64,000 nucleotides of DNA from Serratia entomophila (GTDB lineage: Bacteria > Pseudomonadota > Gammaproteobacteria > Enterobacterales > Enterobacteriaceae), in assembly GCF_021462285.1 (NCBI RefSeq), contig NZ_CP082787.1:4278001-4342000 (forward strand), written 5' to 3'. The translations under genes were made by a program, and so were the position numbers. Of the stretch, positions 1-10,198 are shown one piece after another. The stretch's first letter is position 1, and the number at the start of each line of letters is the position of its first letter. Under the pieces are notes generated by a model. It had not been told where the DNA came from, searched no databases, and worked only from the letters and a program-made list of their open reading frames with translations.

Positions 1-302
1 ACGGGCTGATGGCGCTGGTGATCGGCCGCTTTCTCGGCTTTGTCCGCACCCTGCTGCCGACCATGGCGGGTATCTCCGGCCTGAACAGCGCGCGCTTTCA
101 ACTGTTCAACTGGCTGAGCGCGGTAGTGTGGGTCAGCGCGCTGGTTGGCCTGGGCTATGCCTTCAGCCAGATCCCTCTGGTGAAACGCTATGAAAGCCAG
201 GTGATGACCGGGTTGATGCTCTTACCGCTACTGCTGCTGTTTATCGGCCTGTTGGGCGCCATGCTGGTTATCTGGCGTAAAAAGCGCGCCGCCTCTTCCT
301 GA
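1..302 (+). CDS. yghB: DedA-family membrane protein YghB, C-terminal part
   Basis: This is the 3' end of a gene that starts before the window; the open frame runs back through codons GGG-CTG ahead of the first visible ATG at position 9. The visible stretch has the DedA-family segment [16 protein letters not shown], with the conserved Gly-Arg-Phe and Arg-x(4)-Pro pattern, two further hydrophobic helices and a basic tail (WRKKRA). DedA proteins of the YghB/YqjA type are inner-membrane proteins needed for normal division and proton-motive-force homeostasis, and act in lipid carrier transport. The following yqhC-yqhD-dkgA genes match the E. coli order after yghB, which favours YghB over its paralogue YqjA. 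Confidence 0.85.
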   Translation, partial: GLMALVIGRFLGFVRTLLPTMAGISGLNSARFQLFNWLSAVVWVSALVGLGYAFSQIPLVKRYESQVMTGLMLLPLLLLFIGLLGAMLVIWRKKRAASS

Positions 303-313
303 GGGCCGGTTCC

Positions 314-1234
314 CTACAACGCCTTCTCGACCAGCGCCAGGCTGGGGGGCAACTTGCTCACCAGCCTGTCCACCGCCAGCCGCACCTTCAGCGGCAGGTG
401 AGGCGTCTGCGGCCACAGCGCATGCACCTCAAAAGACGCGCCGGGACGATCGCGCAGCAACCGCACCAGTTCCCCTTTCAGCAATTGCTCGCGCACCAGC
501 CAGCACGGTAGCCAGGTGATACCGAAACCCGCCGTGGCGGCGTCGGCTATCGCCTGCAGATCGTCCATCTGCAGCCGCCGGCTCGGCATCACCTCCCGCA
601 GCGTGCCATCGGGCTCAAGGAGCTGCCAGCTGCGCACCACACCGGCGCGCGAGTAGGTTACCGCCGCGTGCTGCGCCAGCTGTTCGATACTGTAAGGCTC
701 GCCGCAGCGCTGCAAATAATCCGGCGCGGCGCACAGCGTCATGCGGTGGTCGCCGATACGCCGCGCCACCAGATCGCCGCTGTCGGCCAGGGCGCCGTTG
801 CGGACGACCAGATCGAAACCATCCTCAATCAAATCCACAACGCGATCGTTGAACGACAGATCCAGCTCCAGCCCCGGATGTTCGCGCATCAACTCGGTCA
901 GCAGCGGCGCGATGCACATGCGGCCAAACAACACCGGCATCGATACCCGCAAGCGCCCGCTCACCTGCCGCTTGCCCGATTCCAGCAGCGTCTCTGCGGT
1001 GCGGATCTCCTCCAGCGCCCGCAAACAGCGTTCGTAAAACAGCGCGCCGTCGTCGGTCAGGCTTTGGCTGCGGGTAGTGCGGTGAAACAGCCGCACGCCC
1101 AGCCGCTGCTCCAACCGGGCTACGGTTTTTCCCACTGCCGAGCGAGAAAGGTGCAGCCGGCTAGCCGCCAGCGCAAAGCTGCCCGCCTCCACCGCGGTGA
1201 CGAACACCGTAATGCCGTTCAACCGGTCAGTCAT
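314..1234 (-). CDS. LysR-family transcriptional regulator
   Basis: The 306-aa protein has an N-terminal winged helix-turn-helix (FVTAVEAGSFALAASRLHLS, about residues 10-30) and a C-terminal substrate-binding domain of the CrgA-like type. An upstream ATG at 1258 is in frame, but I chose 1234 because MTDRLNGI aligns with where LysR proteins normally begin. It is divergent from the oxidoreductase gene at 1343, and the space between them holds a perfect dyad (1273-1287), so it probably controls that gene and itself. The inducer is unknown. It ends 12 bp after yghB in convergent orientation. Confidence 0.85.
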   Translation of the reverse strand: MTDRLNGITVFVTAVEAGSFALAASRLHLSRSAVGKTVARLEQRLGVRLFHRTTRSQSLTDDGALFYERCLRALEEIRTAETLLESGKRQVSGRLRVSMPVLFGRMCIAPLLTELMREHPGLELDLSFNDRVVDLIEDGFDLVVRNGALADSGDLVARRIGDHRMTLCAAPDYLQRCGEPYSIEQLAQHAAVTYSRAGVVRSWQLLEPDGTLREVMPSRRLQMDDLQAIADAATAGFGITWLPCWLVREQLLKGELVRLLRDRPGASFEVHALWPQTPHLPLKVRLAVDRLVSKLPPSLALVEKAL

Positions 1235-1272
1235 GTTTTGTCGCCCTGAGAGAAACAATGAAAGGAAATCTT

Positions 1273-1287
1273 ATCGCCACTGGCGAT
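1273..1287. promoter_or_regulatory. LysR-type operator candidate (6-bp dyad)
   Basis: ATCGCC-ACT-GGCGAT is a perfect inverted repeat lying between the divergent LysR gene (start 1234) and the oxidoreductase (start 1343). A looser pair, TTATCG at 1271 and CGATAA at 1298, overlaps it. The position and symmetry fit a LysR recognition site; that it is bound is inference. Confidence 0.45.
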
Positions 1288-1342
1288 CTGCTATCAACGA
1301 TAATATCAGCAGGTCTGTTTATCGCTGAATTTGGAGCCAATC

Positions 1343-2371
1343 ATGAGTGAAACCATGCAACGCTGGACCATGAGCGCCCTGGGGCGTCAACATCTGCAGC
1401 TGACCGAAAGCGCCATTCCGCAGCCGGGGCCGCACGAGATCAGAGTGAAAGTGAAGGCGGTATCGCTGAACTACCGCGACAAGATGGTGATAGAAACCGG
1501 CATGGGGCTGACGCTGCCGCAGCCTTTTATCCCGGCTTCCGACATGGCCGGCGAGGTGGACGCCATCGGCCCCGGCGTCAGCCGCTTCCAGCCCGGGGAA
1601 CGGGTCATTTCCACCTTCAGCCCCGGTTGGATCGACGGCCGACAAAAACCGCACGGCGATGCGCGCACGCCGCCCTACCGCACCCTTGGCGGTTTTTATC
1701 AGGGCATGCTGGCGGAATACGTCGTGCTGCATGAAGACTGGCTGGCGGCGGCGCCGCAGTCGCTGGACGACGTGCAGGCCAGCACCCTGCCGTGCGCCGG
1801 GCTGACCGCCTGGTTCGCGCTGGTGGAACAGGGCCGGCTGAGCGCCGGCGACTCGGTGCTGGTGCAGGGCACCGGCGGCGTGGCGCTGTTCGCGCTGCAG
1901 ATCGCCAAAGCGCAAGGCGCCGAGGTATACGTCACCTCCGGCAGCGAAGAAAAACTGGCGCGCGCCAGGGCGCTGGGCGCCGATCACGGCATCAATCGCC
2001 AGCAGGGCGACTGGGTAGAGGAAATTTATGCGCTTACGCAGGATCGCGGGATTGACCACGTGGTGGATACCGTCGGCGGCCCTAACCTCGGCAACTCGCT
2101 GCGCGCCGTGGCGGTGGGGGGACGCATCTCGGTGATCGGCGCGCTGGAAGGTTTCGAGGTTTCGGCCCCCGTCGTCCCGCTGCTGCTGAAATCGCCGGTG
2201 ATCCAGGGGATCGGCGTCGGCCACCGCCGCGCGCTGGAAGATCTGGTACGCGCGGTGGACGTCAACCGGCTGCAGCCGGTCATCGATCACGTTTACCGTT
2301 TCGACCAGCTGCAGCAGGCGCTCGATCACCTCGATCGCGGGGCATTCGGCAAGATTGTCCTGACCCCCTGA
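1343..2371 (+). CDS. Zinc-free medium-chain NAD(P)H:quinone oxidoreductase-like alcohol dehydrogenase
   Basis: This is a 342-aa MDR-superfamily enzyme. The N-terminal GroES-like domain (SLNYRDKMVIETG, then ASDMAGEVDAIG) is followed by a Rossmann domain with the nucleotide-binding motif VLVQGTGGVALFALQIAK at about residues 171-188. The Cys clusters of zinc-dependent alcohol dehydrogenases are missing, so a quinone-reductase-type NAD(P)H enzyme is likelier; the substrate is not known. I chose the ATG at 1343 because GGAG at 1333-1336 sits 6 nt ahead; an in-frame TTG at 1331 would overlap that site. It is divergent from a LysR gene that probably regulates it and ends 4 bp from the convergent yqhC. 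Confidence 0.8.
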   Translation: MSETMQRWTMSALGRQHLQLTESAIPQPGPHEIRVKVKAVSLNYRDKMVIETGMGLTLPQPFIPASDMAGEVDAIGPGVSRFQPGERVISTFSPGWIDGRQKPHGDARTPPYRTLGGFYQGMLAEYVVLHEDWLAAAPQSLDDVQASTLPCAGLTAWFALVEQGRLSAGDSVLVQGTGGVALFALQIAKAQGAEVYVTSGSEEKLARARALGADHGINRQQGDWVEEIYALTQDRGIDHVVDTVGGPNLGNSLRAVAVGGRISVIGALEGFEVSAPVVPLLLKSPVIQGIGVGHRRALEDLVRAVDVNRLQPVIDHVYRFDQLQQALDHLDRGAFGKIVLTP

Positions 2372-2375
2372 GGGA

Positions 2376-3293
2376 TTAGCCCTCCAGCAACAGCGGGTTG
2401 GTCTCGCGCAGCCGGGCAATCTCGTCGCTGGGCGTCACGCCGAAGAAACGTTTGAATTCGCGGCTGAACTGCGACGCGCTCTCGTAGCCGACGCGGATCG
2501 CCGCTGTGCTGGCCTTGAGCCCGTCATGCACCATCAGCAGCCGCGCTTTGTGCAGGCGATAGGATTTCACGTACTGCAGCGGCGAGGTGTTGGTCACCGC
2601 CTTGAAGTTATGATGGAACGCCGACACGCTCATGTTGACCTCGTTGGCCAGCTGTTCGACGTTGAGGCTGTCGGCATATTGGTTCTCTATCCGCCGCAGC
2701 GCCTTGGCTATCTGGCTGAAGTGGGTGTGGCGGTTCACCAACTCCTGCAACGATGCGCCACAGCTGCCGCGCAGCACGTGATACAGCATTTCACGGACGA
2801 TCTGCGGCCCCAGCACCCGCGCATCCAGCGGCTTGGCCATCACGTCCAGCAGGCGTTCGGTGGCGCACATCAGCTCCTCCGACAGTTCGGCCAGGTTCAC
2901 CCCGCTGCTTTCCGCCCGCGGTTTCATCAGATAATCGTCATCGCCGATGTCGATCAGCAGATCCTGCAGCATCTGGGTATCGATATTCACCGCCAACCCT
3001 ACCAGCGGCTGTTCCGGGCTGGCGAAGGTTTCGCATTCAAACGGCAGCGGCACCGTCATCAGCAGGTAATGGCGCGGATCGTACTGAAAAACCCGATCGC
3101 CGCAGTAACCGACCTTATGGCCCTGGAAAATGATCACGATCCCCGGTTCATACATCACCGGCTGCCGTTGGCTGTGATGGTCAACGTACAGGATCTTCAC
3201 CCGCGGCACCGGCGAAGGGGTATAGCCGTTGCCGCCGGCAAAGCGCATCGCCTGGCGCGCCAGGCGGCGGCGCGGTTCATCGATTTCAATCAC
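2376..3293 (-). CDS. yqhC: AraC-family activator YqhC
   Basis: The 305-aa protein has an N-terminal AraC-type cupin-like domain (about 30-180) and two C-terminal helix-turn-helix motifs (LNVEQLANEVNMSVSAFHHN, about 211-230, and the AAIRVGYESASQFSREFKRF region, about 263-282). In E. coli YqhC senses aldehydes such as glyoxal and furfural and activates yqhD and dkgA. The same divergent arrangement with yqhD is kept here, and dkgA follows yqhD, which is why I use the symbol. Confidence 0.88.
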   Translation of the reverse strand: MIEIDEPRRRLARQAMRFAGGNGYTPSPVPRVKILYVDHHSQRQPVMYEPGIVIIFQGHKVGYCGDRVFQYDPRHYLLMTVPLPFECETFASPEQPLVGLAVNIDTQMLQDLLIDIGDDDYLMKPRAESSGVNLAELSEELMCATERLLDVMAKPLDARVLGPQIVREMLYHVLRGSCGASLQELVNRHTHFSQIAKALRRIENQYADSLNVEQLANEVNMSVSAFHHNFKAVTNTSPLQYVKSYRLHKARLLMVHDGLKASTAAIRVGYESASQFSREFKRFFGVTPSDEIARLRETNPLLLEG

Positions 3294-3368
3294 GGAAACA
3301 CCCTCTTACAGTCAGAACGATTCGGCATAAATAATAATTCAAACACATCAATTTCTACAGCAGCCTGT

Positions 3369-3397
3369 AGGAATAGGCAAGACATCGACAGGAATGA
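3369..3397 (+). promoter_or_regulatory. Candidate YqhC half-sites ahead of yqhD
   Basis: Two direct repeats of AGGAAT followed by two purines lie at 3369-3376 and 3390-3397. They are 21 bp apart start to start, or two DNA turns, in the yqhC-yqhD intergenic region. Tandem half-sites on one face of DNA are typical of AraC-family activators. Binding by YqhC is inference. Confidence 0.35.
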
Positions 3398-3488
3398 GCA
3401 TTGTGCGGCTGGCCTAAGTTACTGACAATACACCCCAGTTATTTTTTGCGCCCAGGGCGCCAGCCTGACACCGAGAGAGAAACCGCTC

Positions 3489-4652
3489 ATGCAAAACTTT
3501 ATTCTGCATACCCCAACCAAAATCCTGTTCGGCAAGGATCAGATCGCCGAAGTGGCCAAACAGATCCCGGCGGACGCGCGCATTCTGATCACCTACGGCG
3601 GCGGCAGCGTGAAGAAAAACGGCGTGCTGGACCAGGTGTACAGCGCGCTGGCCGGGCGCAACGTGCAGGAATTCTCCGGCATCGAGCCGAACCCGACTTA
3701 CGAAACGCTGATGAAGGCGGTCGACGTAGTGCGCGCGGAAAACATTGATTTTCTGCTGGCGGTCGGCGGTGGCTCAGTGGTGGACGGCACCAAGTTTATC
3801 GCCGCCGCAGCGCGCTACACCGCAGACAGCGATGCCTGGCATATCCTGAAAACCGTCGGCAGCCAGATAGCCGACGCGGTGCCGATGGGCTGCGTGCTGA
3901 CGCTGCCGGCCACCGGTTCCGAATCCAACAGCGGCGCGGTGATCACCCGCAAGAGCAGCGGCGACAAGCAGCACTTCTTCTCCCCGCACGTGCAGCCGCT
4001 GTTTGCGGTGCTGGATCCGGTGGTGACCTACTCGCTGCCGCCGCGCCAGATAGCCAACGGCGTCGTCGACGCCTTTGTCCATACCCTTGAGCAGTACCTG
4101 ACCTACCCGGTCGACGCCAAAGTGCAGGACCGCTTTGCCGAAGGCCTGCTGCTGACCCTGCTGGAAGACGGCCCGCGCGCGCTGGCCGAGCCGGAAAACT
4201 ACGGGGTGCGCGCCAACGTGATGTGGAGCGCCACCATGGCGCTGAACGGCCTGATCGGCGCCGGCGTGCCGCAGGACTGGGCGACCCACATGCTGGGCCA
4301 CGAACTGACCGCCATGCACGATCTGGATCATGCGCAGACGCTGGCTATCGTGCTGCCGGCCCTGCTGCATGAGAAAAAAGCGCAGAAGCGTGAAAAACTG
4401 CTGCAGTACGCCGAGCGCGTCTGGGGCCTGCGCGACGGCAGCGAAGATGACCGCATCGACGGCGCCATCGCCGCCACCCGCGCGTTCTTCGAGCAGATGG
4501 GCGTGCCGACCCGCATGGCCGACTATCAGCTCGACGGCGGCAGCATTCCGGCGCTGATCGACAAGCTGCATCAGCACGGCATGACCGCGCTGGGCGAGCA
4601 CCAGGACATCACGCTGGACGTGAGCCGACGCATATATGAAGCGGCGCGTTAA
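3489..4652 (+). CDS. yqhD: NADPH-dependent aldehyde reductase YqhD
   Basis: This 387-aa iron/zinc-type alcohol dehydrogenase has the same length as E. coli YqhD. The four metal ligands of the family are at the expected places: Asp194, His198, His267 and His281. The NADPH-binding loops GGGSVKKNG (38-45) and VGGGSVVDG (92-100) are intact. YqhD reduces a broad set of toxic short-chain aldehydes (glyoxal, acrolein, furfural, butanal) in the cytoplasm. It is preceded by GAGAGA about 10 nt before the ATG and by the presumed YqhC target sites. Confidence 0.95.
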   Translation: MQNFILHTPTKILFGKDQIAEVAKQIPADARILITYGGGSVKKNGVLDQVYSALAGRNVQEFSGIEPNPTYETLMKAVDVVRAENIDFLLAVGGGSVVDGTKFIAAAARYTADSDAWHILKTVGSQIADAVPMGCVLTLPATGSESNSGAVITRKSSGDKQHFFSPHVQPLFAVLDPVVTYSLPPRQIANGVVDAFVHTLEQYLTYPVDAKVQDRFAEGLLLTLLEDGPRALAEPENYGVRANVMWSATMALNGLIGAGVPQDWATHMLGHELTAMHDLDHAQTLAIVLPALLHEKKAQKREKLLQYAERVWGLRDGSEDDRIDGAIAATRAFFEQMGVPTRMADYQLDGGSIPALIDKLHQHGMTALGEHQDITLDVSRRIYEAAR

Positions 4653-4938
4653 TCGCAAACCGCCAGTTTCCTGCTAGGCTATAGTTTCTGCTTACCCTTT
4701 CTGCCTCCTGCGCCCGGCCGATCACCGGGCGCAGTTAAGCGCTTCATCTGCGCTGCCGATCGAACCGAAAAATGTCATTGGGTTAAACAAGTCACGGGGG
4801 CTCGGCGACCAGGCTCTCCCTCGCGACCGCTGAAATCGGGTGGGCAAACTCGGCAACCGCGCCGTTTGCCAACTAGAATTTACCTATAGCCGTTCCGATG
4901 CGCGCAAGCATCGGCAATCAGTTCACAAGGAGATGCGC
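4653..4938. other. yqhD-dkgA intergenic region
   Basis: This spacer is longer than the short gap I recall in E. coli. It holds a 9-bp G+C-rich hairpin at 4709-4733 (arms TGCGCCCGG/CCGGGCGCA) without a clear T-run. It also holds a second interrupted inverted repeat, GGCAAAC at about 4842 and GTTTGCC at about 4863. No convincing reading frame is seen. The hairpins suggest partial termination or a separate dkgA promoter. Confidence 0.4.
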
Positions 4939-5763
4939 ATGACAACGCAACAACCCATCATCAAACTCCACGATGGTAATCTGATGCCGCAGTTGGGTCT
5001 CGGCGTTTGGCAGGCGAGTATTGAAGAGACCACCAACGCGGTGACCAAAGCGCTGGAAGTGGGGTATCGCTCCATCGACACCGCCGCGATCTACAAGAAC
5101 GAGGCAGGGGTCGGCGCCGCGCTGCAATCTACCGCGATCCCGCGCGACGAACTGTTCATCACCACCAAGCTGTGGAACGACGACCAGGGCGACCCGCAGG
5201 CCGCGCTGGAAGCCAGCCTGGAAAAGCTCAAACTGGACTATGTCGATCTGTACCTGATCCACTGGCCGAAGCCGCAGCAGGACCAGTATGTCGATGCCTG
5301 GCGCGGGTTGATCAAACTGCGCGAGCAGGGGCTGGCCAAGAGCATCGGGGTGTGTAATTTCCATACGCCGCACCTGCAGCGCTTGCTGGATGAAACCAGC
5401 GTCGCGCCGGTCATCAACCAAATAGAGCTGCACCCGCTGCTGCAACAGCGCCAGCTGCGGGCCTGGAACGCCACCCACCACATCGCCACCGAATCCTGGA
5501 GCCCCTTGGCGCAGGGCGGCGAAGGGGTCTTCGATCAGGAAGTGATCAAGAAACTGGCTGAAAAATACGAGAAAACCCCGGCGCAAATCGTGGTGCGCTG
5601 GCACCTGGACAGCGGGCTGATCGTGATCCCGAAGTCGGTCACGCCGTCGCGCATCCGTGAAAACTTCGAGGTGTTTGATTTCAAACTGGATAAGGACGAA
5701 CTGAGCGAGATTGCCCAGCTGGATATCGGCAACCGCCTGGGGCCGGACCCAGACTCCCTGTAA
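4939..5763 (+). CDS. dkgA: 2,5-diketo-D-gluconate reductase A / aldo-keto reductase DkgA
   Basis: This 274-aa aldo-keto reductase is one residue from E. coli DkgA in length. The AKR catalytic tetrad is present: Asp47, Tyr52, Lys77 and His108. The NADPH-binding end motif IPKSVTPSRIRENFEVF is intact. DkgA reduces 2,5-diketo-gluconate, methylglyoxal and beta-keto esters with NADPH. The start at 4939 is set by AAGGAG (4927-4932) 6 nt upstream; a longer in-frame extension to 4840 has no family support. It follows yqhD and is probably also under YqhC. Confidence 0.93.
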   Translation: MTTQQPIIKLHDGNLMPQLGLGVWQASIEETTNAVTKALEVGYRSIDTAAIYKNEAGVGAALQSTAIPRDELFITTKLWNDDQGDPQAALEASLEKLKLDYVDLYLIHWPKPQQDQYVDAWRGLIKLREQGLAKSIGVCNFHTPHLQRLLDETSVAPVINQIELHPLLQQRQLRAWNATHHIATESWSPLAQGGEGVFDQEVIKKLAEKYEKTPAQIVVRWHLDSGLIVIPKSVTPSRIRENFEVFDFKLDKDELSEIAQLDIGNRLGPDPDSL

Positions 5764-5808
5764 TGCCGCGCGCCCTCTCCCGCCGGGAGAGGGCCATTTC
5801 ATTCTTCG

Positions 5809-7534
<1,726 letters not shown>

Positions 7535-7538
<4 letters not shown>

Positions 7539-8854
7539 TCGGTGACTCCTTCGGTTTGTTCAACCTCGCCCGTTTCGGCCATTTCCTGCTCCAGCAGCTG
7601 CCGCTCGTAAACCTTGAAGAACGGGTAGTAGATCAGCGCCGATACCGCCGCCAACAGCAGCACCAGGATCGCCGCGCGAAAGTCCCAGCCGGTGGCCCAG
7701 GCGGCGCCGATCGGCGCCGGTGCGGTCCAGGGCACCACCGAGATCACCTTGCCGATCAGATCCAGCTTCACCGCCGCATAGGCGATGATCGAATTGACGA
7801 GCGGCGCGGTGATAAAGGGAATGAAGAAGGTTGGGTTCATCACGATCGGCGTGCCGAAAATCACCGGTTCATTGATGTTGAAGCAGCTGGGCACCAGGCT
7901 CAGCTTGCCTATCGAACGCAGGTGCGCCGAGCGGCTGCGCAGGTACAGCAACACCAGCCCAAAGGTGGCACCGGAGCCGCCGATGACGATAAAGAAGGTC
8001 CAGAACGCCTCCATAAAGATGTGCGGCAGCGTTTGCCCGGCGGCCAGCGCATCCTGGTTGATGCCCAGATTGGTGAGCCAGAACGCCTGCAGCATGCCGG
8101 AGACGATTACCGCCCCGTGGATGCCGGCAAACCACAGCAAATGGCCGATCAATACCGCCAGCAGGATCGCCGGCAGTGAATCGGCGGCGGCGATCAGCGG
8201 CTGGAACAGCGCCATGATCGCCTGCGGCAACAACAGCCCAAACTGCTGCTGCACCAGCAGGCTGAGCGGATACAGGGTGATCACCACCGTCAGGATCGGG
8301 ATCAGCAGATCGAACGACTGTTTGATCTTGGCCGGCACCTGTTCCGGCAGCGAGATCCCGATATTGCGCACCTTGAGGAAACGGATCAGTTCGGTGGTGT
8401 AGACGGCCACCAAAATGGCGGTGAAGATCCCCACTCCGCCAAGCGCGGCGGTCGGCAGCACTTTTTCGCTCTGCGGTGCGGCGACCAGCAGAAACGACAT
8501 CAGCGCCAGCATCGCCGCCATAAAGGGATCGAGCTTATAACTCTGCGCCAGGTTATAAGCGATGGCGGCGGTAATATAAATCGACATAATCCCCATGGTC
8601 ATATTAAACGGGGTAAGAATGGCGACCTGGTGTTTTTCCGCAGCGCCCAGCCACCATTGGGCTATTCTCCAGCCGCTGTCGGCGGAAAAAGGCGGATAGG
8701 CGAAGACCAGTAAAAATGAACCGACAATCATAAACGGCATGGCGGAAATAAAACCGTCGCGGATCGCCATAATATGCCGTTGGGCGGATAACCGGCCGGC
8801 GATCGGGCTGATGCGATTTTCAATAAAGCTGAATGCGGCCTGGCTGATACTCAT
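7535..8854 (-). CDS. PTS lactose/cellobiose-family IIC permease
   Basis: This is a 439-aa integral membrane protein with about ten hydrophobic segments. It carries the family motifs WFAGIHGAVIVSG (about residues 240-252) and FNINEPVIFGTPIVMNP (about 330-346), the latter being the sugar-binding NEP signature of EIIC-Cel/Lac. It transports and phosphorylates a beta-disaccharide or beta-glucoside together with the separately encoded IIB and IIA. The gene follows IIB after 85 nt, a gap that holds a small CCTGGC/GCCAGG hairpin (8903-8919) that may set relative expression. Confidence 0.93.
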
Positions 8855-8939
8855 GGTTCAACCCCCGGGACGTTCTGAGTAAACGGGTGCTAAGCAGTTC
8901 GCCCTGGCCTGCAGCCAGGCGCGGCGGCTGCGAAAGGGA

Positions 8940-9251
8940 TTAATGCCGGGCGATCATCGCCAGAGCTTCGGCGAGAATTTTATCGCCGCGCATCATGCCG
9001 TAATCCATACTGTTAATAACCGCGATCGGTTTATTTTCCCGGTCGGCGATGGCTTTAAAGTCCGCCAGTTTATATTTAATCTGTGGCCCCAGCAGGCAGC
9101 ATTGGTAATTCGCCAGCGTGGTTTCAAATTCTTCGATGCCAACGGCGATAATATCCACCTCAATTCCCTGCTGTTCGGCAGACTTTTTCATTTTATTCAC
9201 CACCATGCTGGTCGACATGCCGGCGGCGCAGCAAAGAAATATCTTTTTCAT
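8940..9251 (-). CDS. PTS lactose/cellobiose-family IIB component
   Basis: This 103-aa protein has the Cys-phosphorylated IIB fold. FLCCAAGMSTS places the phospho-Cys at residue 8, followed by the GMSTS phosphate loop. I start at MKKIFL (9251); an in-frame ATG 27 nt earlier gives an N-terminal extension that would displace this loop from its usual position. As first gene of the operon it sits just downstream of the paired operator-like sites at 9324-9348. Confidence 0.92.
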   Translation of the reverse strand: MKKIFLCCAAGMSTSMVVNKMKKSAEQQGIEVDIIAVGIEEFETTLANYQCCLLGPQIKYKLADFKAIADRENKPIAVINSMDYGMMRGDKILAEALAMIARH

Positions 9252-9323
9252 CCGATCTCCTGTGGCTAATAGCTGCAAACGATTCAGTTGAGAAATGAGT
9301 ATGGTGGCAAAAATGAAAAAACA

Positions 9324-9348
9324 GCAACCGGTTTCAGTAACCGGTTAC
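9324..9348 (-). promoter_or_regulatory. Tandem LacI-family-like operators ahead of the beta-glucoside PTS operon
   Basis: Two copies of a motif centred on AACCGGTT lie side by side: GCAACCGGTTTC (9324-9335) and the perfect 12-bp palindrome GTAACCGGTTAC (9337-9348), with centres 13 bp apart. AACCGGTT cores are typical of LacI/GalR-family operators, including those I recall for beta-glucoside repressors of the AscG type. No LacI-family gene lies next to the operon, so the repressor would act from elsewhere. Confidence 0.5.
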
Positions 9349-9530
9349 AGAGTTTGAATAGGTTCTGTGAGGAAGATCCAGAATCGTTATTGGCGGCGAA
9401 TTCATTCTGCGAACAGGGCCGACACCTCTGCTTTTTTTACTAAAGACCTTTGCGCCCGCTGCCGCTATGATGATGGCATTCAAGAGCCTAACGCCGGTTA
9501 ACCCAGACCAAAATATACGCACGGAGCACG

Positions 9531-10136
9531 ATGAAATTCTCCCTATCACAATGGCCGCGCCTCGGCATACTTTGCGCCATGCTGGTGCTGGCCGGGTGCG
9601 CCGGCAAGAAGCAGCGCGTCAGCTACGATCGCCATGCCTACGACAGCGCCATCCAGGACGCCGCGGATGAATACGACGTTGACGCCAAGCTCATCACCGC
9701 GATGATCAACGTGGAATCCGGTTTTAACCCGGCAGCGGTGAGCAAATCCAACGCTATAGGTTTAATGCAGCTGAAAGCCGATACCGCCGGCTGCGATGCC
9801 TATCGCTACAAAGGGAAACGCGGCTGCCCGGACGATGACGACCTGCTGGATCCTGACACCAATATCGATCTCGGCGCCGCCTATCTGGCCGTATTGCAAA
9901 AACAGCAGCTTAAGGGGATCGACAATCCCGTCACTCTGCGTTACGCCACCATCATCGCCTACGTAAACGGCACCGGCGCGCTGCTGCGGACCTTCTCCAG
10001 CAACCGCCAGCAGGCCATCGCGATGATTAACAATCTGTCGCCGGAAGCCTTTAACTGGCATGTGCGCAAATATCACCCCGCCCCGCAGGCGCCGCGCCAT
10101 TTAATGAAAGTAGAAACGGCCTACGAGCGATTGTGA
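9531..10136 (+). CDS. emtA: Membrane-bound lytic transglycosylase (EmtA/MltE type)
   Basis: This 201-aa lipoprotein has lipobox LAGC with Cys23 after a hydrophobic signal. The SLT fold has catalytic Glu62 in NVESGFNP and the family segment SKSNAIGLMQLKA. The C-terminal half (YVNGTGALLRTFSS, HPAPQAPR) matches E. coli EmtA closely as I know it, as does the length (203 aa there). It is an outer-membrane endo-acting transglycosylase cutting inside glycan strands of peptidoglycan. It stands alone, followed by a strong terminator. Confidence 0.88.
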   Translation: MKFSLSQWPRLGILCAMLVLAGCAGKKQRVSYDRHAYDSAIQDAADEYDVDAKLITAMINVESGFNPAAVSKSNAIGLMQLKADTAGCDAYRYKGKRGCPDDDDLLDPDTNIDLGAAYLAVLQKQQLKGIDNPVTLRYATIIAYVNGTGALLRTFSSNRQQAIAMINNLSPEAFNWHVRKYHPAPQAPRHLMKVETAYERL

Positions 10137-10146
10137 CTCGCAAAGT

Positions 10147-10180
10147 AAAAAGGAGAACCCTGGGGTTCTCCTTTTGCTTT
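10147..10180. terminator. Intrinsic terminator between emtA and ygiQ
   Basis: AAAAGGAGAACCC pairs with GGGTTCTCCTTTT in a long perfect stem with a one-base T loop, flanked by A- and T-rich ends. It can therefore serve both the plus-strand emtA and the minus-strand ygiQ transcripts. Confidence 0.85.
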
Positions 10181-10198
10181 AAGCGCGCCGCATAGCCG

